A DNA stretch of 64,000 nucleotides from Minicystis rosea (GTDB taxonomy: Bacteria; Myxococcota_A; Polyangia; Polyangiales; Polyangiaceae). The DNA lies in contig CP016211.1 of NCBI GenBank assembly GCA_001931535.1, positions 8,355,703 through 8,419,702 on the forward strand, written 5' to 3'. This document shows positions 1-8,302 of the stretch, piece after piece. Below the pieces are notes generated by a model. It worked only from the letters and a program-made list of their open reading frames with translations. It searched no databases and had not been told where the DNA came from. Each line of letters starts with the position of its first letter. The stretch's first letter is position 1. The position numbers and the translations under genes are program-made.

Positions 1-52
1 AAGTGAACGACACGGACGCTCTCGGTTCGATCAACGCTCGTAGCGGCGCGGA

Positions 53-622
53 TCAGCGCAGGAGGGTGAGCAACGCGTCCGTGGTGTCGATCTCGCCGAG
101 GCGGGGGAACATCTTCTTCATCACGAATTCGTGCGCGGCGGGGTCGATGTCCGTCATGGCGTCGGACGCGAACGTGACGTTGTAAGAGCGCTCCTGCGCG
201 GCGCGGGCCGTGAAATCGACGCCGATGCTCGTGGCCACGCCCGTGAGCACGATGCCGGTGACCTTGCGACGCCGGAGCTGGAGATCGAGCTCCGTGCCGT
301 AAAAGGCGTTCGGCTGGCGCTTGGTGATGAGGATGTCGCCCGGCTTCGGGCCGAGCTCCGGGACGATCTCGCTGAAGTCCGGCGCGTGCGGCACGGCGCG
401 CTGCGGTGCCTCGGTGCGCGTGACGAGGCGCTCTCCTCCATCGGAAGAAAACGAGACGGTCACGAGCACGACGGGCAGCTCGGCGCGACGGAACGCCTCC
501 GCGAGCCGCGCCGTGCTCGTCACGACGTCGGCGAACGGATGCACCGTGGGGTACTGCGAGAGGCCCTTTTGAAGATCGATGACGACGAGGGCGGTCCGGG
601 GATCGAGCGCGGTGGCGGGCAT
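53..622 (-). CDS. Isochorismatase-fold protein lacking the nucleophilic Cys
   Basis: Isochorismatase (cysteine hydrolase) fold protein of 189 residues from the ATG at 622. The acidic active-site residue lies in VVIDLQKG (Asp16) and the basic one in ITKRQPNAFYGT (Lys101). Amidohydrolases of the family carry a nucleophilic Cys in GVxTxxCVxxTA; here the stretch reads GVATSIGVDFTA, with Gly134 at the Cys position. From memory, isochorismate lyases such as EntB and PhzD also lack this Cys, so a nicotinamidase-type role is unlikely. The substrate is unknown. The start lies 4 bp after the stop of the MFS gene, so the two probably form an operon controlled by the divergent MarR regulator. An in-frame start at 664 would overlap the transporter gene and is less likely. 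Confidence 0.85.
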   Translation of the reverse strand: MPATALDPRTALVVIDLQKGLSQYPTVHPFADVVTSTARLAEAFRRAELPVVLVTVSFSSDGGERLVTRTEAPQRAVPHAPDFSEIVPELGPKPGDILITKRQPNAFYGTELDLQLRRRKVTGIVLTGVATSIGVDFTARAAQERSYNVTFASDAMTDIDPAAHEFVMKKMFPRLGEIDTTDALLTLLR

Positions 623-626
623 GCGT

Positions 627-1931
627 TCACGGTCCTTTCTGGCCAGCGCGAGCGAGCGGCGCATGGCCGTATCGTTTCAGGTAGAGGAGCCCGACGAGCG
701 CGGCCGCGAAGCCACCGGCGGCCCCGACCCCAAGCGCCCAACGCGGGCCGAAGGCATCGACGACGCGACCCACGATGGGCGCGCCGATCGGCGTGCCGCC
801 CAGCGCCACGGCGAGGAGGATCGCCATCACGCGGCCGCGCATGGCCGGCTCGGTCGAGAGCTGCACCACGCTGTTGGTGGTGGTCGTGAAGGTCTGCACC
901 GACACACCGATGACGACGAGCGTGGCGGCGAAGAGGGCATAGGTCGGCATCCATGCAGCGAGCGTCAGCCCGAGCCCGAAGACCGCCGCGCCGAAGACGA
1001 GGATGCCGACGCGCGGATGCTCGCGGCGCGCGGCGAGGAGCGCGCCGGCGACGGAGCCGACGGCCATGATCGACGTCAGGAGCCCGAACTCACCCGCGCC
1101 CTTGTGAAAGGCACTGACGGCCATGGTCGAGATGAAGATGGGAAAGTTGAGCCCGAACGTGCCGACCAGGAAGAGCATGAAGAGGACGGCCTTCAGATCG
1201 GGACGGCTCCACACGTAACGAAAGCCCGCGGCGAAGCTGCCGCGCGTCCGCGTGGCGCGTGCCTCGCGGTGGAGCTCGTCTTTGCGGATCAGCGAGAGCG
1301 ATCCGAGCACGGCGACGAACGAGGCCGCGTTGATGAGGAACACCCACCCCGATCCCACGGAGGCGATGAGCACGCCGGCGACGGCCGGGCCGATGAGGCG
1401 CGCGGCGTTGAACGATGTCGAGTTGAGCCCCACCGCGTTCGACACGTCGCCCTCGGAGACCAGCTCCGACACGAAGGTCTGCCGCGCGGGCGCATCGAAG
1501 GCCGTCACGCACCCGAGCAGGAAGGCGAACACGTAGACGTGCCAGAGCTGCACGCGCCCAGTGATCGTGAGGAGGCCGAGGCCCAGGGCCAGCGTCCCCA
1601 TGATCGCCTGCGTGGCGAAGAGGAGCTTCCGCCGATCGAAGTGATCAGCCGCGAAGCCGGTGAGCGGGAGCATGAGGACCTGCGGGCCGAACTGGAGCGC
1701 CATGACCACGCCCACGGCGGTCGCGTTCCGATCGGTGAGCTGGGTCAGGACGATCCAATCCTGCGCCGTGCGCTGCATCCACGTGCCGACGTTGGAGACG
1801 AGCGCGCCGATGGCCCACGTGCGGTAGTTGGGGACGCGGAGGGAGCGAAACGTGCCCTTGCGATCGTCATGGCGCGCCTCGACCAAAGCGTGGGTCGAGG
1901 CGCGCGGGAGCGCTGGGTCGGATGCATTCAT
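627..1931 (-). CDS. MFS transporter (exporter type)
   Basis: Major facilitator superfamily permease of 434 residues with about 12 hydrophobic segments, in the inner membrane. The N-terminal segment has the pattern of enterobactin-exporter/MFS_3-type efflux proteins (FRSLRVPNYRTWAIGALVSN, then GTWMQRTAQDWIVL). A cytoplasmic loop DHFDRRKLL resembles the loop 2-3 motif A of the superfamily. The start was put at the ATG at 1931, because the frame upstream of it translates only the operator palindrome. There is no good Shine-Dalgarno sequence before this ATG. Co-transcription with the isochorismatase-fold gene and divergence from a MarR gene suggest a drug or metabolite efflux unit. The substrate cannot be read from the sequence. 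Confidence 0.9.
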   Translation of the reverse strand: MNASDPALPRASTHALVEARHDDRKGTFRSLRVPNYRTWAIGALVSNVGTWMQRTAQDWIVLTQLTDRNATAVGVVMALQFGPQVLMLPLTGFAADHFDRRKLLFATQAIMGTLALGLGLLTITGRVQLWHVYVFAFLLGCVTAFDAPARQTFVSELVSEGDVSNAVGLNSTSFNAARLIGPAVAGVLIASVGSGWVFLINAASFVAVLGSLSLIRKDELHREARATRTRGSFAAGFRYVWSRPDLKAVLFMLFLVGTFGLNFPIFISTMAVSAFHKGAGEFGLLTSIMAVGSVAGALLAARREHPRVGILVFGAAVFGLGLTLAAWMPTYALFAATLVVIGVSVQTFTTTTNSVVQLSTEPAMRGRVMAILLAVALGGTPIGAPIVGRVVDAFGPRWALGVGAAGGFAAALVGLLYLKRYGHAPLARAGQKGP

Positions 1932-1975
1932 ATACCAGTGCACTACTATTGATGCACGGGTATACCATCTGTCAA
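1931..1975. promoter_or_regulatory. Inverted-repeat operator and promoter between MFS and MarR genes
   Basis: The 88-bp divergent gap holds an inverted repeat with arms TATACCAGTGCA (1931-1942) and TGCACGGGTATA (1953-1964), 11 of 12 positions matching, spacer 10 bp. On the minus strand a consensus -35 TTGACA (1975-1970) is followed after 19 bp by AATAGT (1950-1945), so the repeat covers the transporter promoter. The position and symmetry fit a dimeric MarR-family binding site. Binding itself is inference. Confidence 0.65.
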
Positions 1976-2019
1976 GGCCGGGCGTTGCGTGCGCGCGGCA
2001 CATCGGCTACGCATCGCCT

Positions 2020-2466
2020 GTGATCCGGAGCGATCCTCACGCGTTCTTCGAGCGTTTCACCGGCATGTGGCGCTTCCTCAAGGGCGTCGTCGCGGAGGCG
2101 TACGCCGGCGTCGAGGTGGGGAGCGCGCAGGCCAAATTCCTGCGCCACATCGGCCGGAACAGCCGCATCTCCCAAGCCGATTTGGCCCGCGCCACGGACA
2201 CCGCCCCCACCCTCACCGGGCGAGCGCTCGAAACCTTGATCGAGCGCGGCTGGGTGCGCCGGAAGCGCAGCGAAGAGGATCGCCGGCAGTACGTCCTCGA
2301 GCTGACCGCCTCCGGGCAGCGCACCCGCGCGCGCGTGGAGGAGGCGCGCGAGCACGTCATCCAGCGGATCGCGGCCGCGCTGGACGAGAAGGACGTCGAG
2401 GACTTCGACCGAATCGCGAAGAAGATCCTCGACGCGTTCGAGGCAGACGCGGGCACCAAACCGTAG
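2020..2466 (+). CDS. MarR-family transcriptional regulator
   Basis: Winged-helix repressor of 148 residues from the GTG at 2020 (VIRSDPHAFFERF); an upstream in-frame start at 1828 would run through the divergent operator and overlap the transporter gene. The central segment ISQADLARATDTAPTLTGRA followed by LIERGWVRRKRSEEDRRQ and LELTASG is the MarR helix-turn-helix, recognition helix and beta wing. Flanking helices would form the dimer interface and ligand pocket. It is divergent from the MFS/isochorismatase pair, so it probably represses that operon and itself until a ligand, possibly the transported compound, binds. Confidence 0.88.
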   Translation: MIRSDPHAFFERFTGMWRFLKGVVAEAYAGVEVGSAQAKFLRHIGRNSRISQADLARATDTAPTLTGRALETLIERGWVRRKRSEEDRRQYVLELTASGQRTRARVEEAREHVIQRIAAALDEKDVEDFDRIAKKILDAFEADAGTKP

Positions 2467-2689
2467 GCGGGCGGAGCCGACGTGGCCGGCTTCCGTCTTC
2501 GAGAGCCACCCGCCAGTCAGCGCTGCGGGCGATCTGTTGGCCGACACGGCTCCTTCCACCAACGCGAGCGCCGCAACATGCAAGCTGCCCAATGGCCCAT
2601 CCGGTGCCTCGCAGCCATCGAGGCGGGTTTCGACACATCCATGCTCGACGCTCATCGGCAACCGGATGTCACTCGTACCGACGAGCGCG

Positions 2690-3553
2690 CTATTCGACGA
2701 ACCACCAGCACACCCAGCGCTTCGCCTGGATTCGGCGGAGCAACCGTGACGGCGCTTCGCTCCCGAACGCCTCGCGGTTGCTCGGGCAGGTGGCGTGGAC
2801 TTCCTGCGCGAGCGCGCGTTGCTCCGCGAGCGTCTGCGGTTGGCGCTCGGTGACGAGCTCCATGAACGACGCGTCGACGTAGATCGGCTCCGCGCCCAAG
2901 CGCTCGTTCCAGCGACGCATCATACCCGCGGTGTCGACGTCGCTCGGAGCGCCGTCGAGCCCGTCGGGACCGAAGTGACGCACGACCTCCCACGGCTTCT
3001 CGGGCAGGAGCACGAGCACCACGACGCGGGTGGGGATGTCCGGCGTCGGCTCGAAGTGGGACGCCTCTTCATACGGATCCTCGCTCGGCGTCGCCGTCGG
3101 CAGCTCCGCGACCATGCGCGCGCTCGACGGCCATTTCGCGAGCGCCGCGGCGCGCTTCGCGACGAACGCGTCACGATCGAACGACGGCAGGGGCGCGAGC
3201 CGACGGGTGTCGGACTCTTCGACGAAGTGCGGACTCACGAGAACCGGGTAAAGCCCCGTCGTCGGATAGTGCGCGCGCGCCGCCTTCCAGCGCGCGAAGG
3301 TGTCGCGCTGCGGGAGATCGCGCGCGACCCACACGGGGACGGCGGAGAGCGTCATGCGCTCGAAGTGCAACGTGCGCAGCGCGGGATCGCTCGTGAGCGC
3401 AGCGGGGAGCGCGGGCGGAGCCGTCGAGACCGGCGCAGGCGGCGCCGACCCCGGCGAAGACGGTGTCGCGACCGATGAAGGCGGTGTCGCGATCGGCGCC
3501 GCCGTTCGGCACGCCGACAGCGAGATCGCGAGCAAGAGGGATAGACGCCGCAC
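2690..3553 (-). CDS. DUF4253 domain lipoprotein
   Basis: Predicted lipoprotein of 287 residues from the GTG at 3553. The N-terminus RRLSLLLAISLSACR is a signal peptide with lipobox LSAC, followed by a Pro/Ser/Ala-rich linker of about 35 residues. The C-terminal ~110 residues fit DUF4253: a RWNERLGAEPIYV segment, an acidic/hydrophobic ELVTERQP turn, an ALAQEVHATCP helix and the closing aromatic run WVCWWFVE (most members end close to WFFWWD). The function of the domain is unknown. DUF4253 proteins are usually cytoplasmic, so the lipoprotein form is a little unusual. The gene stands alone, opposite to the MarR gene. Confidence 0.75.
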   Translation of the reverse strand: MRRLSLLLAISLSACRTAAPIATPPSSVATPSSPGSAPPAPVSTAPPALPAALTSDPALRTLHFERMTLSAVPVWVARDLPQRDTFARWKAARAHYPTTGLYPVLVSPHFVEESDTRRLAPLPSFDRDAFVAKRAAALAKWPSSARMVAELPTATPSEDPYEEASHFEPTPDIPTRVVVLVLLPEKPWEVVRHFGPDGLDGAPSDVDTAGMMRRWNERLGAEPIYVDASFMELVTERQPQTLAEQRALAQEVHATCPSNREAFGSEAPSRLLRRIQAKRWVCWWFVE

Positions 3554-3821
3554 GTCCGGGCGACCATAGCGCGAGTGGTGGACGCGTACGAGGCGCCCAC
3601 CGATGACCTCGCCTGCGTCTCGACCGGCCCCATCGCTCCATCGACGTTCGCCCCCGCGGCTCCGAACAAGTCGAAGGGGCATCGCGGCCCGCCCTGAGCG
3701 GCACGACAGATTCGATATCTGCCATCATCGCTCCTCGCCCATTCGTCTCAGTGGCTTGGATGATTCGACATCTCGCGTGCTCCGTGGAAAGATGGAGCTC
3801 GACTCGAGCGCGATCTCGCCC

Positions 3822-4394
3822 TCACCTCTGGAACTTCATCAGGCCGCCAATCCAGATCACGTCATTTCGTGCCTTCACCCGCGTGTCTCGGTCCAGCGTC
3901 GGGTCGTGCCACATCGCGGTCTTGACCTCGGCCATCATCTTCAAGCTGAGGACGGGCACCTGCAGCATCCCTAGCAGAACGAGCATTCGCTCCCCCGCGA
4001 GCTTGCCGAACTTGGCGCCGGCGCGGAGCACGTCGACCTTCCCGAACACCGGAATGTCGGACACCACGGTGTGCTGCGCGCTCGCGCCTCCCGGCCGCTG
4101 CTTGGCCCCCTTGGTGGAGAGCTTTTGGAGGGCCGAGACGACCATGCCGAAGGTGCGAGGATCTTCACTCTCGACGATGACGTCCAGATCGTGGGACGGG
4201 CGAGCGAAATAGACCGGCTTGTCCATGTCCTTGCCATCGGCGTTCTTCATCGTCGATCTCCACGCGGAGGTATCGGTGCCCTCGTGCGCGAGCCGAACGG
4301 CGAAGCTGCCGGTGAACGCCCAGCTCGCCCCGGCGGCCAGGTTCAGCGCCGTGGTGATTTTGGTGAGCTGATCCTTCTCCAGATCCGTAATCAT
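3822..4394 (-). CDS. Nucleotidyltransferase-like protein
   Basis: Cytoplasmic protein of 190 residues. The segment FTGSFAVRLAHEG followed by RPSHDLDVIVES has the layout of the polymerase-beta-type nucleotidyltransferase fold: the GS turn, then two acidic residues in DLDV for metal binding. Later segments (VFGKVDVLRAGAKFG, PVLSLKMMAEVKTAM) fit the remainder of a minimal nucleotidyltransferase such as those of AbiEii or MNT type. An Arg/Lys-rich helix lies near the C-terminus. No HEPN or abortive-infection partner gene is adjacent, so a toxin-antitoxin role is not supported. Family-level assignment is moderately secure; the substrate is unknown. Confidence 0.6.
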   Translation of the reverse strand: MITDLEKDQLTKITTALNLAAGASWAFTGSFAVRLAHEGTDTSAWRSTMKNADGKDMDKPVYFARPSHDLDVIVESEDPRTFGMVVSALQKLSTKGAKQRPGGASAQHTVVSDIPVFGKVDVLRAGAKFGKLAGERMLVLLGMLQVPVLSLKMMAEVKTAMWHDPTLDRDTRVKARNDVIWIGGLMKFQR

Positions 4395-4522
4395 CGTCGC
4401 CTCCCACTACCCCCATCTCCACATGTACCAGAGGCGGGCGGAACGGGGGCGGAGATCGACGTTCCTCACCCGCCGGAGTTTCGTCGAGGAGGGCGAGCGC
4501 CGAGCAGAGCCCGGCGCCGTCA

Positions 4523-5089
4523 TCACCCTCCGCTCGGGGTGAAGAGCGGAGTGCAGCAGCTCTCGTGCGGCGCGCAGAAGTATGCTGATGACATGATGTT
4601 TTCACAGGTGCCGATGACCGTGCCGTTCCGGGTGCAGGTGCACGCGCCGGCGGCGTCGCAATGCACCCGCAGGTCGAGCCCGGTGCATTGAAGCACGCCC
4701 TCGCATCCCTCCTCGACGCTCGCGCTCGCCGCCGTGCTGGGCCCACAGGTCTCGAAGGGGACGCCGACCTCGATCGGCACACAGCCCACGTAGCTGCCGA
4801 GGAGATCATCGCAGGTCAGCTTCCCATCGGCATTCCGCGGCACGCAATCACTCGTGAGCGCCGGTGCGGCGCATGTCAGGAATTCGATCAGCAGACTCGA
4901 GCAGCCGAGATCGAAGAGTGACATGCAACCGCTCAGGCATTCCCCGGTTTTCGGGCAGCCCACCAGCTTCGCGGCATCGCAGTAATCGGCGCACGCGGCC
5001 GCCTCCGGTGTCGGAGGGATCGTCTCCTCCGCAGCAGAGCCGCAGCCAAGCGAAACGAACGACAACGTGAGCAACAGACTCCGTCCCAT
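4523..5089 (-). CDS. Cysteine-rich secreted lipoprotein
   Basis: Predicted lipoprotein of 188 residues. GGAAGG lies 7 bp before the ATG at 5089, which selects MGRSLLLTLSFVSLGCGS as the start rather than the ATG two codons upstream. The lipobox is SLGC. The mature part carries about 20 Cys in short spacings (ACADYCDAAKLVGCP, CLSGCMSLFDLGC, CTCTRNG, CAPHESCC), which suggests many disulphides and an extracytoplasmic location. Short Cys-rich lipoproteins with a CxxxC-repeat head are common in myxobacteria; none has an assigned function that can be used here. Unknown role. Confidence 0.7.
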   Translation of the reverse strand: MGRSLLLTLSFVSLGCGSAAEETIPPTPEAAACADYCDAAKLVGCPKTGECLSGCMSLFDLGCSSLLIEFLTCAAPALTSDCVPRNADGKLTCDDLLGSYVGCVPIEVGVPFETCGPSTAASASVEEGCEGVLQCTGLDLRVHCDAAGACTCTRNGTVIGTCENIMSSAYFCAPHESCCTPLFTPSGG

Positions 5090-5343
5090 CACCATTCCTT
5101 CCACGCCTACACCGCTCCTCGTGCACCGAGGAGGCACATACCGACTGCATCCGCGCTCACCTCCGGTACCATTGCCGCCATTGGTGAGGCGCATCACCAT
5201 GGCAAACCATCGCTTCGGTGCCGGCCTCGCGCACCAAGCGTCCTCGTCACTCCGTGCTCGAGGCGCCCCGTCCAGCCGGCTCCATTCGCCCGCGACGAGC
5301 CTCTGCACGCACCATGGGCCCTCCGTGGTGGTACCGTGAGGCC

Positions 5344-6936
5344 ATGTCCACCTGGCAAGCGGGCGCGCGCTTCGCCGAGCTCTTCACCATTGACCATCTC
5401 GTCGACGAGGGGCCGTGTGGGGAGGTCTACGCGGCGCTGGATGCGACGGGGAACATGTGTCGGCTGCGCATCCTGCCGCCGGACGAGGGCCTCTCCGAAG
5501 AGGAGCGCGAGTGGTTCCGCATCGCCATGCTCGCGCTTCCGCAGCACGCAGCGCTTCCGCCGATCATTGCCGCCGATGTCACCGGCGATGGGCGCGCCTT
5601 CGCCGCCACGCGCTGGGTGGACGGCAGGAGCCTCGCCGACGTGATCGCGTCGCGAGGCCACCTTTCGCCCGAGGAGGCACGCAAGCTCTTCGCGGACATC
5701 GCCGCTGCGCTTCAGGTGCTTCACGCTTCTGGGGTCGGCCACTCGGCCCTCTCGCCCGATCTCGTGGTGATCGAGCCGGCGCTGCGCATCCTCGATACGA
5801 GGGTGCTCCGCTGGCAGTACGAGCGCGTGGGCGGAAGGCCGCTCGGCAAAGTGTGCTCGCCGCTCTCCGCCTGGTATCCGTGGCGCCGCACCATCAGCCG
5901 TGGAACCAACGCGTGCGCGGACGACGTGTGGAGCTTCGCGCTGCTCGTGTTCTTCGCCCTCACCGGCCGCATGTACTGGGAGAGCCGCGTCAGCGATCGC
6001 GATTCGTATGTCGCGCTCCTCGACGAGGTGGCCCATGGTGCCAAGGAAAAGGCCACGGTGCGCGCGGGGAAGGAAGCGGTCCGGCTCCCCGAAGGGTTCG
6101 ACGATTGGTTCGCGTGGTGCATGAAACCGGAGCCGCTGGGCCCGCAGCTCGCGGCCGCGGCCGCCAAGCTCGAAGCGCTCTTCGATGCACCCGCGGCGCG
6201 GGAGCGTGAAGCCCGACAGGAGGCGCAGCGCCGCGCGCTCGAAGAGATCGAGCAACAACGAAGGGCCGAGCGGAGAGCCAAGCGCTGGCGCGCGTTGCTC
6301 GACGAAGAGAGCGAGGGGCAGGCATCCCTCGTCGAGCTGCGTCACGACGCGAGCGAAGGCGTCGCGGGGGGCGTTCGATTCATCCTTTCGTCGTGGGTGG
6401 TGGAAGAGGACGCGATGCGCGCGATCGTGCGCGCGATGATCGCCACGGCGCGCGTGCTCGAGGGCGCGACGCGGGTCGGTGACGGCGGCCTCGGCGACGC
6501 GATCGCCAAGCTCTGGGGCCGCGGCGGCGAGCGACGTCATCAACGGCTGCTCGAGGAGCTCGACTTCGTGCCGCCGCTCCGCCCAAGCTCCCTCGACCCC
6601 GCGTGGATGCGCCGCGGGCCCTGCTTCGAAGGGGGCCACGCGGGGCTCGATGCCGAAGGGCTCACCGTCGAGTATGCGCACGAGGGATGGATCGGGGCCC
6701 ACGAAAAAGGCTGGATGAGCGACCCCTACGCGCGTGTGCCGATCGCGGCGCTCCCCCTGGACGCGGAGGTGTTCCGCGCGATGATGCGCGCCATCGGCGG
6801 CGCGGCCTCGTCCTATGACACGAGCCAAACAGCCCGCCCGTGCTGGTACTGCGGGCGCACGCTCGCGTCGATCGACATGCACGACGACACCACGTGCCAC
6901 ACGTGCGCGGAGACGTACCTGGGCGTGATCCATTGA
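5344..6936 (+). CDS. Pseudokinase with C-terminal zinc knuckle
   Basis: 530 residues from the ATG at 5344. Residues ~10-290 follow the Ser/Thr kinase fold, with a degenerate Gly loop (DEGPCGEVYAAL), an alphaC region and the subdomain IX motif DDVWSFALLVFFALTG. The catalytic residues are gone: the VAIK Lys is Arg (CRLRIL), HRD reads HSA (His133) and DFG reads LDT (Asp151). A charged coiled coil of ~45 residues follows, then an uncharacterised ~190-residue region. The last 31 residues hold Cys500-x2-Cys503 and Cys518-x2-Cys521, a likely zinc knuckle. It probably acts as a scaffold or allosteric regulator rather than a kinase. Neighbours give no partner. Confidence 0.75.
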   Translation: MSTWQAGARFAELFTIDHLVDEGPCGEVYAALDATGNMCRLRILPPDEGLSEEEREWFRIAMLALPQHAALPPIIAADVTGDGRAFAATRWVDGRSLADVIASRGHLSPEEARKLFADIAAALQVLHASGVGHSALSPDLVVIEPALRILDTRVLRWQYERVGGRPLGKVCSPLSAWYPWRRTISRGTNACADDVWSFALLVFFALTGRMYWESRVSDRDSYVALLDEVAHGAKEKATVRAGKEAVRLPEGFDDWFAWCMKPEPLGPQLAAAAAKLEALFDAPAAREREARQEAQRRALEEIEQQRRAERRAKRWRALLDEESEGQASLVELRHDASEGVAGGVRFILSSWVVEEDAMRAIVRAMIATARVLEGATRVGDGGLGDAIAKLWGRGGERRHQRLLEELDFVPPLRPSSLDPAWMRRGPCFEGGHAGLDAEGLTVEYAHEGWIGAHEKGWMSDPYARVPIAALPLDAEVFRAMMRAIGGAASSYDTSQTARPCWYCGRTLASIDMHDDTTCHTCAETYLGVIH

Positions 6937-7022
6937 AGCGCCGTGCGCGCCTCTGCGCCGATTGGCTCCACTCCATTCGCGGCGCTCTCGTGGTCGTGTC
7001 TCGCGTCGAGATCGCGTGAACG

Positions 7023-7066
7023 CATGAGCCACCGGACGCGATCGCGGTCGCGCCCCGTGGCTCATG
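7023..7066. terminator. Bidirectional hairpin between convergent genes
   Basis: CATGAGCCAC (7023-7032) and GTGGCTCATG (7057-7066) form a perfect 10-bp stem over a 24-nt loop that itself contains a smaller GCG/CGC stem. It lies between the convergent pseudokinase and Lys-rich-tail genes. No U tract follows, so it is terminator-like rather than proven. Confidence 0.5.
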
Positions 7067-7108
7067 ATCCTCACCGCAGTTGGCGATCCGCGAAACCGAT
7101 GGACGGCC

Positions 7109-8017
7109 TCAGCGCTTCTTCGCCGTCTTCTTCGATGCGGTTCGACGCACCTGCGCCGCGGAAGCCGTCGCCTTCTTGCTGATCTTGGTCGCGCTCTTCT
7201 TCGCGGCCACGTTCTTCCCGGCGCTCGTCTTCGCCGCGCTGCTCTTCTTGGTCGTCTTCGCCGCGCCGCTCTTCTTGGTCGCCTTCGCTGCGCTGCTCTT
7301 CTTGGTCGTCTTCGCCGCACCGGGTTTCGTCTTCACGGCGCTCGGCTTGGCCGCCTTCGCGGTTTTGCGGGCCGCTGGGCGTGCACGGATGGGCTTCTCG
7401 TCGAAGTCCTCTTCGGTGACGAGAAACTCGGCGACGATCGAGAAGAGGTTCGGGCATTGTTGCGGCTTGATCCCGTCGCGCCTCCAGGTCGCCGCGACGA
7501 GCGTCGCGCGCTCGAGGAAGCGGTCCCACCCGGGGACGCGCCTCGTTGGGTTCTTGCGCAACGAGGCCTCCGGGATGGCGGCGGCGACGATGGCGGAATC
7601 GGTCGCCGCCTTCACGTGCGGGGGGACGAGCGGCGGCACCGGCGTGCACCACGCCGGCGTGTCGGAGACCGAGTGGAAGGTCTCGAGCACGCCGCGACGG
7701 AAGACCGCAACCGTGGCCATGCCGATGATGTCGTCGAGCTCGACGACGCCCACGGGCCGCGCGCCCGCGTCGCGCGACAGCGCTTGGAACAGCGGGAAAT
7801 ACTTGTGCGTGTCGAGGATCCCCTGCGTCGCGATCCAGTGCAGCGGCCAGCCTCCATACCGCGACCAATCGCGCTCCGGCGACAGCGACACGAGCTGACA
7901 TGGCGCTCCGTCTTCGGCCTCGACGAGCCCCGACCGGCGCACCGTGAACGTTGCTTCCGCGTTGTGCAAAGCATCCTCGCCGGCACCGGCGGGGAGAATG
8001 ATGTGAAGAAAACCCAT
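7109..8017 (-). CDS. Unknown protein with histone-H1-like Lys/Ala tail
   Basis: 302 residues from the ATG at 8017 (MGFLHIILPAG). The first ~210 residues form an unrecognised globular domain with the segments WPLHWIATQGI and PVGVVELDDIIGMATV. The last ~90 residues are almost only Lys, Ala, Ser and Thr, built from repeats of the type AAKTTKKSSAAK, and end in KKTAKKR. Such tails resemble histone H1 C-terminal domains and bind nucleic acid non-specifically; similar tails occur on several bacterial proteins of GC-rich lineages. The tail is encoded by a tandem repeat, so its length may vary between strains. The globular domain is unassigned. Confidence 0.65.
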   Translation of the reverse strand: MGFLHIILPAGAGEDALHNAEATFTVRRSGLVEAEDGAPCQLVSLSPERDWSRYGGWPLHWIATQGILDTHKYFPLFQALSRDAGARPVGVVELDDIIGMATVAVFRRGVLETFHSVSDTPAWCTPVPPLVPPHVKAATDSAIVAAAIPEASLRKNPTRRVPGWDRFLERATLVAATWRRDGIKPQQCPNLFSIVAEFLVTEEDFDEKPIRARPAARKTAKAAKPSAVKTKPGAAKTTKKSSAAKATKKSGAAKTTKKSSAAKTSAGKNVAAKKSATKISKKATASAAQVRRTASKKTAKKR

Positions 8018-8302
8018 CGCGCCTCGTTGTCTCCGGGCGCGCACCATACCGCAAGCGCTTCGCTCGGCGACGGCAAAGCACGATGACGACCAGCGGATTG
8101 CGCCGGTGAATGGCGGCGTCCAGGCCCCTACGGAGCGCGGGCCCCAAGGATACGGCAGGAGGTCACCGTGTTGATTCGAGATACCGAATCTCCTCTCCTG
8201 CTCCTCCACGCCAACCGGCGTCTACCTCTTCGAGCCGCAGGTCGTCATCGGAGCACGCGGTCGCGACCGGCAAGGATCGCGCGCCGCGCGCATCGTCACG
8301 AG

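Noticed and set aside
3822..4394. Type of MNT/HEPN or AbiE toxin-antitoxin module
   Set aside because: Only a nucleotidyltransferase-like protein is present; neighbours are lipoprotein genes and no HEPN or AbiEi-type partner is adjacent.
5194..7320. 708-codon minus-strand open frame opposite the pseudokinase
   Set aside because: It is Arg/Ala/Pro-rich low-complexity sequence with no motif and lies antisense to a gene with clear kinase-fold motifs; long shadow frames are common at this GC content.
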